A DNA stretch of 55,385 nt from Rhodospirillales bacterium (GCA_018666775.1 JABIXC010000015.1:1-55385); one strand, 5' to 3'. Shown: positions 44,929-53,801, counted from the first letter of the stretch. Notes: generated by a model not told the origin, from the sequence alone. Numbers and translations are program-made.

Positions 44929-47519
44929 TCCAGAAAAGGGCATTGATCCGCACAATTTTAGCCTTTGCCTTTCGCGATCTTCGCGGTGGCTTTCAGGGGT
45001 TCAGGGTCATGGCGCTGTGCCTTGCCCTTGGGGTTGGGTCAATTGCCGCCATTGGGTCTTTCACTGCCGCTGTGCGCGATGGCATTGCCCGCGATGCCCG
45101 CATCCTTTTGGGGGGTGATCTGGACCTGCGCCTGATCCACCGGGTTGCCAGCAAAGAGCAAAAGACATGGCTGTCATCACGGGCCAATATTTCCGCCGCC
45201 ACCCGCATGCGGGTTATGGCTGAGCGCATCACAACAGGGGATGCGACCCTGAATACAGAACGCAAACTGCCAGAACGCAAACTCGTTGAATTAAAAGCCG
45301 TCGATGCGGCGTATCCGTTGTTCGGCAACGTCCGTCTGGCCCCTGCGGGAGACCTGCACCGGGCCATTGCGCAAAACCCCGATGGCAGTTTTGGGGCAGT
45401 GGCTGTATCGGAGCTGACAGCGCGCCTTGGCATTAAGCCCGGCGACCGGTTTCGCATTGGTAAGGCCATCTTTGTGCTGAAAGCACAATTATTGCTGGAA
45501 CCCGACCGGGGGTCCGGGCTGTTTCGATTTGGCCCAAGGGTGATGGTATCCCAAGCCGCCATGGCCGCCACCGGGCTGGTCCAGCCGGGGAGCCTGATCC
45601 GCTATCACACCCGGGTAAAATACACCCCCGGCACCGATGGGCAGGCCTTTGAGAGCGCATTGCTGAAAGCCTTTCCCGATGCCGGTTGGCGGCTTCGCAA
45701 TACCACCAATGCAGCACCCAGAATCCAGCGGTTTTTGGATCGGGCGGCTTTGTTTTTTACCCTCATAAGCTTAACCGCCCTTTTGGTGGGCGGCATTGGC
45801 GTCGCCTGTGCCGTCACCGGTTATCTGGGGGGGAAACGCCACACCATTGCCACCTTTAAATGTTTAGGTGCCACGGGTGATTTTATTTTTGCAGTCTTTG
45901 CCACGGAAATTGCCATCGTTGCCCTCGCCGGAATTTTAATCGGGCTGGTCGCAGGCGCAATGCTTCCCATCCTCACCTTGCCCTATCTTGCAGGGCTTTT
46001 GCCTGTGACCCCGGTCTCTGGCATTTTTCCTCCAGCGCTAATCACCGCCGCGATCTACGGCGTTGCGGTCACCATTTTGTTTTCGCTCTGGCCATTGGCC
46101 CGGGCACGAACCACAAGTGCGGCCAGCCTGCTTCGCGGGCTGGTCTCCGATGATCGATTTAGGCCAGACCCCAAAACCCTGATCTGGCTTTTCGGTGCGG
46201 CGATGGTGATCGCCGGGTTGGCCTATACGACCGCCATACGCCCGCGCTTTGCCGTGTGGTTCATTCTGGGCACCCTTATTGTCTTTCCATTGTTTCATGG
46301 GATGGGATTGCTTTTACAATCAGGCGCGCGCCTTGCAGCACGCCGGTTGGCACGATGTACCAGGCCTTGGCCCCGGCTTAATCTTGCGCTTGCCAATGTC
46401 CATCGGCCGGGTGCGCCAACACCCACAATCGTTTTGGCGTTTGGCGTTGGGCTGACCCTGTTTGTGACCCTGATCATGGTTGAAGGCAATTTGCGCAATC
46501 AGATCAACCACCGTCTGCCTACCAAAGCCCCGGCATATTTCTTTATCGATATTCAGCCGGGTCAGGTGGCAGCCTTTGAAAAAACCGTTCGGGCCATCGA
46601 AGGCACCGGGGCCATTCAGCGCATGCCGACCCTCAGGGGGCGCATCATTGCCATAAATGATGCACCCATCACCCTGTCAAAGGTGCGGCCCGGAACGCGC
46701 TGGGTGGTGCGCGGCGATCGTGGCCTGACCTATACCGATGCCATGCCTGAAGGCACAGAAATCGTTACTGGGAAATGGTGGCCAAAAAATTACAAAGGGC
46801 CAGCCCTCATGTCCATTGCGCACCAGTCCGCCCGGGGGCTGGGCATCGGCATTGGCGATACCGTGACGTTAAACATCCTTGGCCGCAAGGTGACCGCGCG
46901 CATCCAAAACACACGGCGCGTGGATTGGGCACGGTTGGGGCTTAACTTCACAATGATTATGTCGCCGGGCATTCTGGATGGTGCACCCCACACCCATGTC
47001 GCCATCGTCAATGCCACCCCAAAAAGCGAAACCGCACTGGTTCGCGCCATAAGCGGCCAGTTTGACAACATCACCGCCATTGGCGTGCGCGAGGCATTAC
47101 AAATGGCCGCAGGCATGCTGGACCATCTGGCAGGGGCGGCACGGGCCACCAATGTGTTGACCTTGATGGTTGGCATGCTGGTGCTGGCAGGTGCCATCGG
47201 GGCGGGACGCCGGGAACGGGTACGCGATGCGGTCATCCTCAAGGTTGCCGGCGCAAAACGCCGCGATCTTGGTATTGCCTACATAATCGAGTATGGCATT
47301 GCCGGTGGGGCTGCGGCCCTGTTAGCGGCCATTCTGGGCACGGGTGGGGGGTATTTCATCCTGACCCGGATTATGGATCAGGGCTGGATATTTCTAGGCC
47401 CAGAGATCGCTTTGACCGTTATTGGGGCCGCTTGTGCGATCACAATCCTTGGATTCATTGGAACCTGGCGGGCATTGGCCCAAAAACCTGCGGTCATTTT
47501 GCGCGATGATCGTTTTTAA
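44925..47519 (+). CDS. FtsX-like ABC permease (YbbP-like)
   Basis: An 864-residue permease with the ten-helix YbbP layout. There is an N-terminal helix and a MacB-type periplasmic domain (about 50-250), a four-helix FtsX block (260-480), a second periplasmic domain (about 510-720) and a final FtsX block with ILKVAGAKRRDLGIAYIIEYGIAGG. The start is GTG, overlapping the ATPase gene. With YbbA it should move or extract a lipid or lipophilic substrate at the inner membrane, linked by context to the SGNH esterase. The substrate is not known. Confidence 0.9.
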   Translation: MIQKRALIRTILAFAFRDLRGGFQGFRVMALCLALGVGSIAAIGSFTAAVRDGIARDARILLGGDLDLRLIHRVASKEQKTWLSSRANISAATRMRVMAERITTGDATLNTERKLPERKLVELKAVDAAYPLFGNVRLAPAGDLHRAIAQNPDGSFGAVAVSELTARLGIKPGDRFRIGKAIFVLKAQLLLEPDRGSGLFRFGPRVMVSQAAMAATGLVQPGSLIRYHTRVKYTPGTDGQAFESALLKAFPDAGWRLRNTTNAAPRIQRFLDRAALFFTLISLTALLVGGIGVACAVTGYLGGKRHTIATFKCLGATGDFIFAVFATEIAIVALAGILIGLVAGAMLPILTLPYLAGLLPVTPVSGIFPPALITAAIYGVAVTILFSLWPLARARTTSAASLLRGLVSDDRFRPDPKTLIWLFGAAMVIAGLAYTTAIRPRFAVWFILGTLIVFPLFHGMGLLLQSGARLAARRLARCTRPWPRLNLALANVHRPGAPTPTIVLAFGVGLTLFVTLIMVEGNLRNQINHRLPTKAPAYFFIDIQPGQVAAFEKTVRAIEGTGAIQRMPTLRGRIIAINDAPITLSKVRPGTRWVVRGDRGLTYTDAMPEGTEIVTGKWWPKNYKGPALMSIAHQSARGLGIGIGDTVTLNILGRKVTARIQNTRRVDWARLGLNFTMIMSPGILDGAPHTHVAIVNATPKSETALVRAISGQFDNITAIGVREALQMAAGMLDHLAGAARATNVLTLMVGMLVLAGAIGAGRRERVRDAVILKVAGAKRRDLGIAYIIEYGIAGGAAALLAAILGTGGGYFILTRIMDQGWIFLGPEIALTVIGAACAITILGFIGTWRALAQKPAVILRDDRF

Positions 47520-47623
47520 TTATAACAAATGCCCCTTGAAAGCTTTCAATTCAATGACATATTGTTGTCTTAATCGGGCGCAAAAATGTAGCCCTGAACA
47601 CTTTCAACCAATTGAGGTTTTCT

Positions 47624-48337
47624 ATGCTTGGTTCTGACAGACGCACGATGACCCGCGCCGAAGCTGAAGCCGCCCAGATCGATGTCGGTCTGCGCCAACA
47701 CATGCTTCAGGTATACAACTACATGGCATCAGGCGTTGCCCTGACGGGGATCGTCGCCTATGCCGCATCCCACACCCCTGCCCTGATGCAGGCTATCTTT
47801 GGCACCCCCCTTCAATGGGTCGTCATGCTGGCGCCACTGGCTTTTGTGATGGTGTTAAGCTTTGGCATTAATCGCTTGTCCCTGTTTACAAGCCAATTGC
47901 TGTTCTGGCTTTTTGCCGGGGTCATGGGATTGTCCCTATCGAGCATTTTTCTGATCTACACGGGAGAATCTATCGCCCGGGTTTTTTTTATCACCGCCGC
48001 ATCCTTCAGCGCCCTTAGCCTGTATGGCTACACCACCAAAAGAGACCTTGGCCCCATGCGTTCATTTTTGGTCATGGGCTTGATCGGCATCATCATCGCC
48101 TCAGTTGTGAACATGTTCATGCAAAGCTCTGCCATGCAGTTTGTCATTTCGGTGGTTGGGGTTTTGGTGTTTGCCGGGCTGACTGCCTATGACACCCAGC
48201 GCATTAAGTTGATGTACATGGAAAGCGATAGCCATGAGACCACTGGCAAAAAAGCCATCATGGGTGCGTTGACGCTTTATCTGGATTTCATCAACCTGAT
48301 GATTATGTTGCTGCATCTTTTCGGCAACCGCCGATAA
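47624..48337 (+). CDS. Bax inhibitor-1/YccA family membrane protein
   Basis: A 237-residue protein with seven hydrophobic helices. Family marks are VYNYMASGVALTGIVAY, ASFSALSLYGYTTKRDLGPMRSFLVMGLIGI and the C-terminal LTAYDTQRIKLMYM with LYLDFINLMIMLLHLFG. Bacterial members include pH-sensitive calcium-leak channels. The ATG at 47624 has GAGG six bases upstream. A strong terminator follows 35 bases after the stop. Confidence 0.93.
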   Translation: MLGSDRRTMTRAEAEAAQIDVGLRQHMLQVYNYMASGVALTGIVAYAASHTPALMQAIFGTPLQWVVMLAPLAFVMVLSFGINRLSLFTSQLLFWLFAGVMGLSLSSIFLIYTGESIARVFFITAASFSALSLYGYTTKRDLGPMRSFLVMGLIGIIIASVVNMFMQSSAMQFVISVVGVLVFAGLTAYDTQRIKLMYMESDSHETTGKKAIMGALTLYLDFINLMIMLLHLFGNRR

Positions 48338-48369
48338 CAAAACCCAAATATTTAACTACCAAATTTCAA

Positions 48370-48882
48370 TTAATGGGCTGGGGCCATTCCCCGGCCCATT
48401 TTTTTATGCACGTCAGATGAAGGTGCTGGCACATGACGAAGGGACCGAACATGAACGGTGACAGGTTTTTTTCCGGCGTGTTCAAAATTAACGATCAGGG
48501 GAAAATGCGCCCCCGCCTTTAACGGTGCTGCCAACCCCATTAGCATGGCGTGATGGCCGCCTGGCTGAAACGTAAATTGCACGCCGGGTTTCAGTGCGAT
48601 GCCGCCTTTAATCTCGCGCATACGCATGACGCCACCCGTCATTGTGTGGGAATGAATTTCTGCCCGTTTGGCGATCGGCGTTGAAATGCCAATCAATTTA
48701 TCTGCGCGGTGGCCATTTTGAATTGAAAAATATGCAGCGCCATTGTGGGCCATCCCCGCACTGGCACGGGCCCATGCATTGCTGACGGTTACCATTTCCG
48801 CACCATCAGAACGCGACCGAAAGAGTGTCAAAATGATGATGGTTAGAACGATGGTAACAATGAACATTAGAATATTTTTCAA
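48370..48882 (-). CDS. PCu(A)C-type periplasmic copper chaperone
   Basis: A 170-residue copper chaperone for cytochrome oxidase assembly. An N-terminal hydrophobic segment (4-21) looks like an anchor or uncleaved signal. The copper-binding pattern of His and Met is HSHTMTGGVMRMREI followed by GGHHAMLMGL. A second His/Met-rich tail (HVPAPSSDVHKKMGRGMAPAH) may add metal sites. It lies 25 bases downstream of the Sco gene on the same strand; both proteins deliver copper to the CuA site. Confidence 0.92.
   Translation of the reverse strand: MKNILMFIVTIVLTIIILTLFRSRSDGAEMVTVSNAWARASAGMAHNGAAYFSIQNGHRADKLIGISTPIAKRAEIHSHTMTGGVMRMREIKGGIALKPGVQFTFQPGGHHAMLMGLAAPLKAGAHFPLIVNFEHAGKKPVTVHVRSLRHVPAPSSDVHKKMGRGMAPAH
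48372..48406 (+). terminator. Intrinsic terminator of the Bax-inhibitor gene, inside the PCu(A)C gene end
   Basis: ATGGGC-T-GGGG pairs with CCCC-G-GCCCAT around a CCATT loop, an 11-bp stem with one T-G wobble, followed by seven T on the plus strand. The stem also encodes the last residues (GRGMAPAH) of the convergent PCu(A)C gene, so one sequence serves both. Confidence 0.9.
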
Positions 48883-48907
48883 GATCAGATTCCTTTAAAG
48901 ATGGTCG

Positions 48908-49543
48908 CTAAAGACGGGCGGCAATTTCACGGGCCAGAATTTCAGGTTTAATGCCCGCGCGAAACAGGGCCCGCAACTGGCCATCGGGCCCCATAAGATA
49001 CATAAACGATGTGTGATCCATCAAATATTCCTTGCTGTCCTTCCCGGAGCCCGGGGCCTTGCGGGCAGAGACCTTGTAGGCTTTGGCAATGGCGGAAATT
49101 TCTTTCTGGCTTCCAGTCATTCCCACAAGCCTGGGATGAAAGGCAGCAACATACGGTGCCAGTTGGGTGGGCGTATCACGGGCGGGATCAATGGTGATGA
49201 AGACGGGCACCAGATTTGATGCTTTTTTACCAAGAATATCCACTGCCCGGGCAATGATCTGGAGTTCTGTTGGGCAAACATCAGGACAAAACGTATAGCC
49301 GAAAAACACCAACATATTTCGCCCGTGAAAATCCGTGTCCCGGACACGCTTGCCAGTATGATCGGTCAGGGTAAAAGCGCCGCCAAATTTAACATCCCCT
49401 GTGTTCACCACCCCGGATTGGGATTTTGACGTTGTGCTCGGGGGGGCCACCCGTACAAGAGACACCAATCCCCAAGCCACCAAAACACAGGCGACAATTC
49501 CAATGACAAAGATTGATGCAGTTCGGAAACGCATAATGGCCAA
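48908..49543 (-). CDS. Sco1/SenC family copper protein
   Basis: A 211-residue membrane-anchored thioredoxin-like protein for CuA assembly. One N-terminal helix (about 10-30) precedes the fold. Copper ligands are the Cys pair in FCPDVCP (Cys86, Cys90) and the His in DHTSFMYLMGPDG. The protein is normal in length. It precedes PCu(A)C as an operon. No oxidase subunit gene is in the window. Confidence 0.95.
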   Translation of the reverse strand: MAIMRFRTASIFVIGIVACVLVAWGLVSLVRVAPPSTTSKSQSGVVNTGDVKFGGAFTLTDHTGKRVRDTDFHGRNMLVFFGYTFCPDVCPTELQIIARAVDILGKKASNLVPVFITIDPARDTPTQLAPYVAAFHPRLVGMTGSQKEISAIAKAYKVSARKAPGSGKDSKEYLMDHTSFMYLMGPDGQLRALFRAGIKPEILAREIAARL

Positions 49544-49595
49544 CTTTATAACGGGTCAAGTGATCGGTGTTCTAGCGGATTTTTAAAAATTAATC

Positions 49596-50234
49596 TCAGG
49601 TGATTGTGCTGCCCTGATCATTCGTTTGACGCCATTCTTGTCTTGCATGACGGATGACCTGAAATGACGCAAACAATGCCAAGCCCGCCATGATGATGGC
49701 CACCAAAAGATCGGGCCAGTTTTGGCCTGTATAGAAAACGCCGCTGGCCGCAATCATGACCGCAATGTTGCTGATGGCATCATTGCGTGAACACAGCCAA
49801 ACGGAGCGCATGTTCGCATCGCCTTCGCGAAAGCGATAAAGCAGAAATGCCGAAAAAACATTCGCGATAAGCGCCAACATCCCAATTGATCCCATAATCA
49901 CGGCAGACGGTTTTCCCGTTACAATAAAGGACCATATCGTGGCACCCACCACCCAAAGGCCAAACAAGCCCATAGAGACACCCTTGACCATGGCGGCACC
50001 CGTGCGCCACTTCATGGCAAGGCTTAGGACAAACAATGAAATTGCATAACTTGCGGAATCACCCAGAAAATCAAGAGCGTCCGCCTGTAGGGCGACAGAA
50101 AAAGCCGTGATCCCGGCGCTGCCTTCGATCACAAACATGGAAAGATTGACCACCAACACCGTCCACAAAACCCGCCGGTATGCGGGTGTTGTTGCCACCA
50201 CGTCCCCGCAGCAATTATCCGGCGCGTCGTTCAT
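49596..50234 (-). CDS. CDF-like cation transporter lacking the C-terminal domain
   Basis: A 212-residue membrane protein with five or six helices resembling the cation diffusion facilitator transmembrane domain. The helix 2 site reads ADALDFLGDS, giving DxxxD where zinc CDFs have HxxxD. The helix 5 site reads CSRND, with Cys where His is usual. The cytoplasmic metal-binding domain is absent. An N-terminal CC pair (DNCCGD) may sense or hand over metal. It overlaps arsR by 4 bases and so shares its metal control. The substrate ion is uncertain. Confidence 0.85.
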   Translation of the reverse strand: MNDAPDNCCGDVVATTPAYRRVLWTVLVVNLSMFVIEGSAGITAFSVALQADALDFLGDSASYAISLFVLSLAMKWRTGAAMVKGVSMGLFGLWVVGATIWSFIVTGKPSAVIMGSIGMLALIANVFSAFLLYRFREGDANMRSVWLCSRNDAISNIAVMIAASGVFYTGQNWPDLLVAIIMAGLALFASFQVIRHARQEWRQTNDQGSTIT

Positions 50235-50557
50235 CCCATGTCCTCTTCTTCCATGGGGCCTTCATCCATGGGTTCCCCAACGTGGTCCATCATATCGGCC
50301 ACCACGGTTCGGATATGCGCATCCGCCGCCGTATAAAACATATGCCGCCCCTGACGGGTTGCCCGCAGAATCCGGGCCGCACGCAACAAACGCAGATGAT
50401 GGGAAACCAGCGATTGAGACGCGCCGGTAATTTTGGTCAATTCCCCCACCGAAACCGGGCCATCCAGACAGCTGATCAGAATGTTGAGCCGGGTCGGGTC
50501 CCCCATAAGACGGAACATTTCCGCCATTTCTATTCGTTGGTCGCTGGTCAGAGCCAT
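50231..50557 (-). CDS. ArsR/SmtB-family metal-sensing repressor
   Basis: A 108-residue winged-helix repressor. The core is MAEMFRLMGDPTRLNILISCLDGPVSVGELTKITGASQSLVSHHLRLL with the recognition helix QSLVSHHL. The wing is RATRQGRHMFYTAAD. The last helix carries AHIRTVVADMMDHV, where alpha5-type sensors place Asp and His ligands. The acidic Met-rich tail (EPMDEGPMEEEDMG) is unusual and may bind metal. It starts just beside a long palindrome and runs into the CDF gene. Confidence 0.93.
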   Translation of the reverse strand: MALTSDQRIEMAEMFRLMGDPTRLNILISCLDGPVSVGELTKITGASQSLVSHHLRLLRAARILRATRQGRHMFYTAADAHIRTVVADMMDHVGEPMDEGPMEEEDMG

Positions 50558-50559
50558 TC

Positions 50560-50603
50560 AACACCTATAATATATGAACACGTATTCATATATTATAGGT
50601 GTT
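50560..50603. promoter_or_regulatory. 44-bp perfect palindrome, ArsR operator
   Basis: Two 19-bp arms (AACACCTATAATATATGAA and its exact complement) around a 6-base centre. It contains the ATATGAA/TTCATAT core expected for an ArsR-family dimer, and TATAAT on both strands. The palindrome begins two bases from the arsR ATG, and the arsR ribosome site (AGGTG) lies within one arm. It could serve both the arsR-CDF pair and the plus-strand hydrolase gene. Confidence 0.85.
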
Positions 50604-50728
50604 GAGGCTGCAAACCCTATTTATCGGACCAAGGATTGTTTAAAATCAGGCTGACTTGACTTCCCCCCGGAGGCTGGCCACACATATAGAGATAGAACAG
50701 ACAGAAAAACAAAGGACATAAGGAAATC

Positions 50729-51601
50729 ATGAAGCCGGTATTTCTAAATTACGATCTGCCCAGTCTGGAACTTGAATATTCCGGGTCCGAACGCGAACGA
50801 CATCTAGACCCTGCCAAAGCAAAACGCGAAGCCCGGATCAATGCCCAGAATGCCACGATTATTGAAAACCGGCCCCGGTTGCTGGATTTCGTGTATGGCA
50901 CCCATCCCCGCCAACGCATTGATTATTTCCCGACCGAAGATCCCTTTGCCCCCCTGTTTGTGTTCATCCATGGCGGATACTGGAAGACCCGGAACAAAAA
51001 CCTGTTTTCCTATCTGGCCCCTGCCTTTATCGACAACGGCGTCAATTTTGCCGCCATTGGCTATCCCCTAGCACCTGAAGTTCGCATGACAAAAATCGTT
51101 GAAAGCTGCCAGCGCGCCATTCACTGGCTTCTTAATTATCCAAGCGGTTTGCGCTTTGACCCAACCCGGCTTCATGTCGGGGGCCATTCCGCAGGCGGCC
51201 ATCTTGCAGCCATGATGGCCGCCACCGATTGGCGCCATTATGGCCTGCCAGAAAACACCATTAAAAGTGCGACCTGCATTTCTGGCCTTTATGACCTGCG
51301 GCCACTGGCGCTCTGCCGACAGCACCGTGATCTTGGCCTTGATGATGCAGAAGTGCGCGCCCTTTCACCCCTTAACCTTGCCCCACCACACCCCATACCG
51401 CTCATTTCTGCTGTCGGCAGCAAAGAGGGAGATGAGTTTTTGCGCAACGAACAAGCGCTCGCCCGCACCTGGAAGGGCCGGGGACTACGGGTTTCAAGGC
51501 CCAAGGCACCGGGTTTTTACCATTTTAATGTTTTGGATGAACTGGCGAGGCGCAAAAGTCCTCTGATGAAAGCCGTCATGGGCATGATTGCCCGAAAATA
51601 A
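50729..51601 (+). CDS. Alpha/beta hydrolase, arylformamidase-like
   Basis: A 290-residue cytoplasmic hydrolase. The oxyanion motif HGGYW (81-85) is the mark of kynurenine formamidase-type esterases. The nucleophile elbow is GGHSAGG (Ser154). The acid is probably in SAVGSKEGDEF and the His in GFYHFNVLDEL. Such enzymes split N-formylkynurenine or related esters; no other tryptophan-degradation gene is here, so the substrate is open. AAGGAAATC precedes the ATG. Confidence 0.88.
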   Translation: MKPVFLNYDLPSLELEYSGSERERHLDPAKAKREARINAQNATIIENRPRLLDFVYGTHPRQRIDYFPTEDPFAPLFVFIHGGYWKTRNKNLFSYLAPAFIDNGVNFAAIGYPLAPEVRMTKIVESCQRAIHWLLNYPSGLRFDPTRLHVGGHSAGGHLAAMMAATDWRHYGLPENTIKSATCISGLYDLRPLALCRQHRDLGLDDAEVRALSPLNLAPPHPIPLISAVGSKEGDEFLRNEQALARTWKGRGLRVSRPKAPGFYHFNVLDELARRKSPLMKAVMGMIARK

Positions 51602-51708
51602 CGGCCAATTGACGCACCGGGTTTGATCAGCATAGAGTCTTCCAAAGGCTTTCTAATAAGGCCAATAAATAACACGGGGTCACCTTTGGCCCCATAAGGG
51701 AGAACGTT

Positions 51709-52491
51709 ATGTGCGCAAGTCCAGTTTTCAAACAAGTTGTGCCCGCCGACAACACCATGTCAGAAGCTGAATGGGCAACAAGGGTTGACCTTGCGGCCTG
51801 TTACCGGCTGGTTGCCCATTTCGATATGGATGATCTTTTCGCCACCCATGTTTCGCTTCGGGTGCCGGGTGCCGAAGAACATTTCCTGCTCAACCCCTAT
51901 GGCGTGTTGTTCAGTGAAATTACCGCATCAGATCTGGTCAAGGTGGACATTAATGGCACCATCGTTCAGGAAACCGATCACGTGATCAATCCCGCTGGCT
52001 TTGTCATTCATTCGGCAATCCATGCATCACGCCCCGATGCCAAATGCGTACTGCACACCCACACCGTGGCAGGCATGGCCGTATCAACGCTGATCAATGG
52101 GCTGGAGCCCATCACCCAAAAGGCAACCCGTTATCACAAACGTGTCGCGTATCATGATTTTGAAGGCAAGGCCCAGGATCTGGATGAACGGGAACGTCTG
52201 GTGCGAGACCTTGGCCAGCTCAATTATCTGGTGCTTCGCAACCACGGGCTTTTGGTCTGTGCGCCAACCATTGGCCGGGCCTTCAAGGAAATCTATGCCA
52301 TGGAAAAAGCCTGCAAAACGCAACTGGCTATTCAGGCGACCGGGGAAAAAATAACCTCCATGAGCGATAATCTGCTGGAATTTACGGCTGAACAATTTGC
52401 CAATGATGCCGTGCCCAGCAAGGAACGCCCCGATGGGTTTCCGTCATTGAAGGCCATGTTGGATCGGATCAATCCTGGATACGACGCCTAA
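51709..52491 (+). CDS. Class II aldolase/adducin family protein
   Basis: A 260-residue protein of the zinc aldolase fold. Zinc ligands are in HTHTVAGMAVS and in LRNHGLLV. FATHVSLRVPG and NPYGVLFSEITASDLVKVD are typical of the branch that includes adducin-like and sugar-phosphate aldolases. The substrate is unknown. GGGAGAACGTT before the ATG is a good ribosome site. Its stop lies inside a hairpin that is partly repeated next to the convergent gene. Confidence 0.92.
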   Translation: MCASPVFKQVVPADNTMSEAEWATRVDLAACYRLVAHFDMDDLFATHVSLRVPGAEEHFLLNPYGVLFSEITASDLVKVDINGTIVQETDHVINPAGFVIHSAIHASRPDAKCVLHTHTVAGMAVSTLINGLEPITQKATRYHKRVAYHDFEGKAQDLDERERLVRDLGQLNYLVLRNHGLLVCAPTIGRAFKEIYAMEKACKTQLAIQATGEKITSMSDNLLEFTAEQFANDAVPSKERPDGFPSLKAMLDRINPGYDA

Positions 52492-52525
52492 CGCCTGTTA
52501 GGCACACCGGTTAACGCCTGTTAGG
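52484..52525. repeat. Duplicated stop-codon hairpin between convergent genes
   Basis: GCCTAAC-GCCT-GTTAGGC forms a perfect 7-bp hairpin (about 52486-52503) and supplies the TAA of the aldolase gene. After seven bases, a second, partial copy (TTAACGCCTGTTAGGC, 52511-52525) supplies the stop of the minus-strand EAL gene. This is the third place in the window where a gene end carries a repeated stop-bearing hairpin. Confidence 0.75.
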
Positions 52526-53801
52526 CGATCCCGATTGGGGTCACCTTGTTTTTGGCCTCACCCAGTTCTTCGATGCGAGAAAGAATTTCGGTGTCGACAA
52601 CCGGTTTTGAGAAGAAAAATCCCTGACCGTATTCGCACTGCACATCACGAAGCAGGGTCACCTGTTCGGGCTGTTCAATGCCTTCGGCAACAATATCCAG
52701 GCCCAAGTTGTGGGCAAGGCCCGCAATGGCGCGAACAATTTCCATGGACCCCTTATTCATGGTGGCCGTTGACACGAATGAACGGTCAATTTTCAAGGTA
52801 TCAATATGGAACCGATGCAAATAGCTGAGAGATGAATACCCGGTACCAAAATCATCAATGGCAATTTCAAGGCCCAACGCCTTAACACCGTTAAGGGTCA
52901 CCGCGGCGCGCGATGGGTTATCCATCAAGAGGCTTTCCGTAATTTCAAGCTTGATCTGTTCTGGGTTAACCCCTGTGTCATCGATGATGTTCGAAATATT
53001 GCGCACCAGATCAATGTCTGAAAACTGCCTGGACGACAGATTGATAGACATAAACAACAAGGGCGCATTCGGATCGACCGCGTTTAATTTTTTCTGAAAG
53101 GAAAGAAGTGCCTTGCATGATTCTTCCAAAACCCACAAGCCCATGGGAATAATCAAGCCGGTTTCTTCAGAAAACCCGATGAAATCGTTTGGATATAAAA
53201 GGCCGCGCTCTGGATGATCCCAGCGCAAAAGGGCTTCAAGCCCGGCCATGGCACCCGTCCGAAGATCGAGAATTGGCTGGTAATGAATAATGTTTTCTTC
53301 GTTTATCAACGCCTTGTTGATTTCATTCTCGAATTTAAGTTTTCGCATGGCCCGTTCGCGGTGACGCGGCAAGGAAACATCCTTCTCAAGCACAGATCCG
53401 ACAACGTTAGAATCATCTGCTTCCCTGCTATGGCCAAGAAGTCGGCTTTGGGAATCCCTGAAACGCTCCAGAATATTTCTTGTAAAGAAGGTAATAAGCG
53501 GATCGGCCTGTTCCAGTTTTTCACGCAGTTGATCCAGACTGATCACAACGACCACGGTTTCTTCGGTGGTCATGGCAGACGCGCTACGCAATTCACTGTC
53601 CACCAGAGCCATTTCCCCGAACAGGTCACCTTCGCCAAGACTTGAAATGGCGATTTTTCTGCCCTGATGCAGGGTTGATATCTCAACCGCACCCCGCTCA
53701 ATCACATAGGCGCAACTGCCGGGCTCACCTTCTCGAAAAACGTGAGAGCCAGACGGGTATTCCTCTCTGTAGACCGATTCTTTAAGCATGGGGGCACGCA
53801 T
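52521..53801 (-). CDS. Cyclic-nucleotide-binding EAL phosphodiesterase
   Basis: A 426-residue cytoplasmic protein. An N-terminal cNMP-binding domain (about 10-120) has the phosphate cassette GEMALVDSELRSASA. An EAL domain (about 155-410) follows, with EAL at 189-191, NLSSRQF, ITESLL, IDDFGTGYSSLSYL, LKIDRSFV, VAEGIE and YGQGFFFSKP. These are the residues needed for c-di-GMP hydrolysis, so it should be active. It would link cyclic nucleotide sensing to c-di-GMP breakdown. No GGDEF domain is present. AGGAT precedes the ATG at 53801. Confidence 0.93.
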   Translation of the reverse strand: MRAPMLKESVYREEYPSGSHVFREGEPGSCAYVIERGAVEISTLHQGRKIAISSLGEGDLFGEMALVDSELRSASAMTTEETVVVVISLDQLREKLEQADPLITFFTRNILERFRDSQSRLLGHSREADDSNVVGSVLEKDVSLPRHRERAMRKLKFENEINKALINEENIIHYQPILDLRTGAMAGLEALLRWDHPERGLLYPNDFIGFSEETGLIIPMGLWVLEESCKALLSFQKKLNAVDPNAPLLFMSINLSSRQFSDIDLVRNISNIIDDTGVNPEQIKLEITESLLMDNPSRAAVTLNGVKALGLEIAIDDFGTGYSSLSYLHRFHIDTLKIDRSFVSTATMNKGSMEIVRAIAGLAHNLGLDIVAEGIEQPEQVTLLRDVQCEYGQGFFFSKPVVDTEILSRIEELGEAKNKVTPIGIA

